A stretch of DNA of 64,000 nt from Massilia cavernae (lineage in GTDB: Bacteria > Pseudomonadota > Gammaproteobacteria > Burkholderiales > Burkholderiaceae_D), in assembly GCF_003590855.1 (NCBI RefSeq), contig NZ_QYUP01000148.1, positions 1-64,000 on the forward strand, given 5' to 3'. A model generated the notes under the pieces. That model was not told the DNA's origin. It was given only the letters and a program-made list of their open reading frames with translations, and made no database searches. This document shows, piece after piece, positions 61,945 through 64,000 of the stretch. The position numbers were made by a program, and so were the translations under genes. The first letter of the stretch is position 1. Each line of letters opens with the position of its first letter.

Positions 61945-64000
61945 ATGTTGGAAAAAGCCTTATCCCGTTCGATCCGCCTGATCTGCCTGGGTGGCGTCAC
62001 CCTCGGCATGTCGGCCGCGTTCGCGCAAACCGCCCAGGAACCAATCGCCAAGGTCACCGTGACCGGCTCGCGCATCTCGTCGCCAAACGCCGAGTCGCCA
62101 TCGCCGCTGCAAGTGCTGAGCTCGGCGGACATCGCCCAGTCCGGCGCGACCAACCTGCAGGAATGCTGCTGGAAAACCCAACCATGGGTACCCCGGCCAT
62201 CAGCCGCACCAACTCGAACTTCTCGACCGCCAGCGCGGGCGTAGCCACCGTCGACCTGCGTAACCTGGGCACCTCGCGTACCCTGGTGCTGGTCAATGGC
62301 CGCCGCGTGGTATCGGGCGTTCCAGGCGACAGCGCGGTCGACCTGAACACCATCCCTACCGACTTCATCGAGCGCGTCGAACTGCTGACCGGCGGCGCAT
62401 CGGCAACCTATGGTTCCGACGCGGTTGCGGGCGTGGTCAACATCATCCTGAAGAAAAATTTCAACGGCCTGCTGGCTGACGCCTCGGTTGGCGGCAGCGA
62501 ACAGGGCGACGACGCCAAGCGCAAGCTGTCGCTGACCTTCGGCACCACCAGCGCCGACGGCGCCAGCAACATCATGGGTCACTTCGGCTACTCGCGCCAG
62601 GGCGCGGTGTACTCGAAAGACCGCGACGCATCGGCGATCGACCAGTACTCCGAAGGCGCACTAACCGGCAAGGCGGAAGACCTGTTCAAGCCACGCCGTC
62701 CGTTCTTCTCGAGCTACGCTCCGCAGGGCGTATTCTTCCACGATACGGGCAGCTATACCTACGACGCGGCGGGCAACCCGATCCCGGCGTCGACCAACGG
62801 TAGCGCAACCCAGGCGCCGACCGGCTATAACCGTTCCGAGTTCCGCACCATCGCAGTGCCGACCGAACGCTACAACTTCGCCACCAGCGGCAACCTGGCA
62901 CTGGGCGAAAACCACAGCGCCTTCTTCGAAGGTAACTACGCGTCGACCAAGGTCACCACCAAGCTGGAGCCGTTCGCGCTGGGGTCCGACGACATCTACG
63001 CGGCCAGCGGCCAGGTTCCTGCCGAATCGTTCGTCAACGGCGCTGTCGTGCGCAACCCGCTGGTTCCTCAATACCTGTACGACCGCATCAGCGACACCGA
63101 CGGCGACGGCCTGCGCGACTACTTCTTCACCCGCCGCATCTCGGAAGTGGGCAACCGCGGCAGCACCGCACAGCGCGACACCTTCCGCCTGGCGACCGGC
63201 CTGAAGGGAACCGTCAAGGACTGGAACTACGAAGTGTACGGCGTGTACGGTTCGACCAAGGAAGCCCAGAACTCGGGCGGCCAGGTCAACGTGCTGAACT
63301 TCCGCAACGCGCTGGAAGCGATCCCGGGCGCCGACGGCACCCCGATCTGCCGTGACGCGAACGCACGCCTGCAGGGCTGCGTACCGATCAACGTGTTCGG
63401 CTTCAACACCATCTCGCCGGCGGCACTGAAGTATGTCAACGCACCGGGCTCGCTGGAAACCTCGACCACCCAGAAACTGCTGGGCGGCTCGATCAGCGGC
63501 GAACCGTTCGAACTGCCGGCCGGCCCATTGGGCATCGCCGCGGGCTACGAATGGCGCAAGGAATTCTCGAGCAGCATTCCTGACGCACTGACCCAGGCTG
63601 GCCTGAACGCGGGCAATGCAACGCCTCCGACCGAAGGCGAGTTCGAAGTCAAGGAAGCCTTCCTGGAAACCCGCATCCCTATCCTGAAGGACAAGGCATT
63701 CGCCAAGAGCCTGAGCTTCCTGGGCGCGGTACGCTTGGGCGACTACTCGACCGTCGGCAACACCACCAGCTGGAACGCAGGCTTCGAGTGGGCGCCGGTA
63801 GCCGACGTCAAGCTGCGCGCGACCCGCGCACTGTCGACCCGTGCTCCGAACATCAACGAACTGTTCTCGCCACCGTCGCAGGACTTCCCATCGGGCCTGG
63901 CTGATCCATGCGAAGGCGTGACCGCCACCTCGGCCGGCGCACGCGACGCGGCATGCCGCGCAGCACCTGGCGTGATGGCGAACATCAACGCCAACGGCAG
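61945..64000 (+). pseudogene. TonB-dependent receptor, frameshifted near residue 73 and cut by the window end
   Basis: The start at 61945 follows GGGAG and gives a signal peptide (LICLGGVTLGMSAAFAQ) and a TonB-dependent-receptor opening (KVTVTGSRISSPNAESPSPLQVLSS). After GAA at 62161-62163 the frame is lost and stops at 62244. One missing base there restores ...LQE-xLLENPTMGTPAISRTNS, and the new frame is open to 64000 with plug motifs LVLVNGRRVVSG and ELLTGGASATYGSDAVAGVVNIIL and many barrel strands. The rest of the gene shows no decay, so a very recent mutation or a sequencing error is likely. Substrate unknown. Confidence 0.85.

Overview
The window is high-GC chromosomal DNA (GC-rich third positions throughout). 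Gene content and order suggest a betaproteobacterium of the Oxalobacteraceae (Massilia/Duganella/Janthinobacterium type): the rimP-nusA-infB-rbfA-truB order, a class I fumarase, HigBA, Liv-type transporters, large TonB-dependent receptors and GTAGGGCGGATAAGCG-type dispersed palindromes. The taxon is inferred from gene style, not from a search.

Layout. 1-2.4 kb holds an ECF41 sigma factor, its carboxymuconolactone-decarboxylase partner and a matching ECF41 promoter, then an unknown gene. 2.4-10.5 kb is housekeeping: DNA polymerase II, acetyl-CoA synthetase, a YqhA-family membrane protein, class I fumarase, glutamate racemase and tRNA-His. 10.6-18 kb holds a HigBA module whose toxin is frameshifted, a SufR-like Fe-S regulator overlapping an MFS transporter, a tandem pair of secreted TonB-C-domain proteins, a chemoreceptor and DusA.

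17.9-41.4 kb is the most distinctive part: a furan-acid catabolic locus. A minus-strand run of 15 tightly packed genes (34165 down to 17868) encodes a molybdenum hydroxylase of three subunits (hmfABC-like), an acyl-CoA synthetase (hmfD-like), a complete Liv-type ABC importer, a crotonase-fold hydrolase (hmfE-like), a second ABC importer of the NitT/TauT type, an aldehyde-dehydrogenase homologue that has lost its catalytic residues, and an alpha/beta hydrolase. Upstream lie an AraC regulator and, divergently, a UbiD/UbiX pair (hmfF/hmfG-like), then a LysR regulator and a TonB-dependent receptor. Known chemistry of the Hmf pathway suggests 2,5-furandicarboxylate is decarboxylated to 2-furoate, activated to 2-furoyl-CoA, hydroxylated, and opened to 2-oxoglutarate. 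The two ABC systems, the ALDH-like pseudoenzyme and the hydrolase in the same operon are the less expected elements.

41.5-53.3 kb is translation and chromosome maintenance: typA, truB, rbfA, infB, nusA, rimP, rluB, scpB. The rimP leader carries a strong promoter followed by an intrinsic terminator, which suggests attenuation. Palindromic repeats sit between infB and rbfA and between rluB and rimP. 53.6-59.7 kb has glucokinase, a DedA-rhodanese fusion and a peptide-type ABC transporter without a binding protein. 59.9-64 kb has a BBE-type flavoprotein, a palindrome-rich AT-rich gap, and a second TonB-dependent receptor that is frameshifted and runs off the window end.
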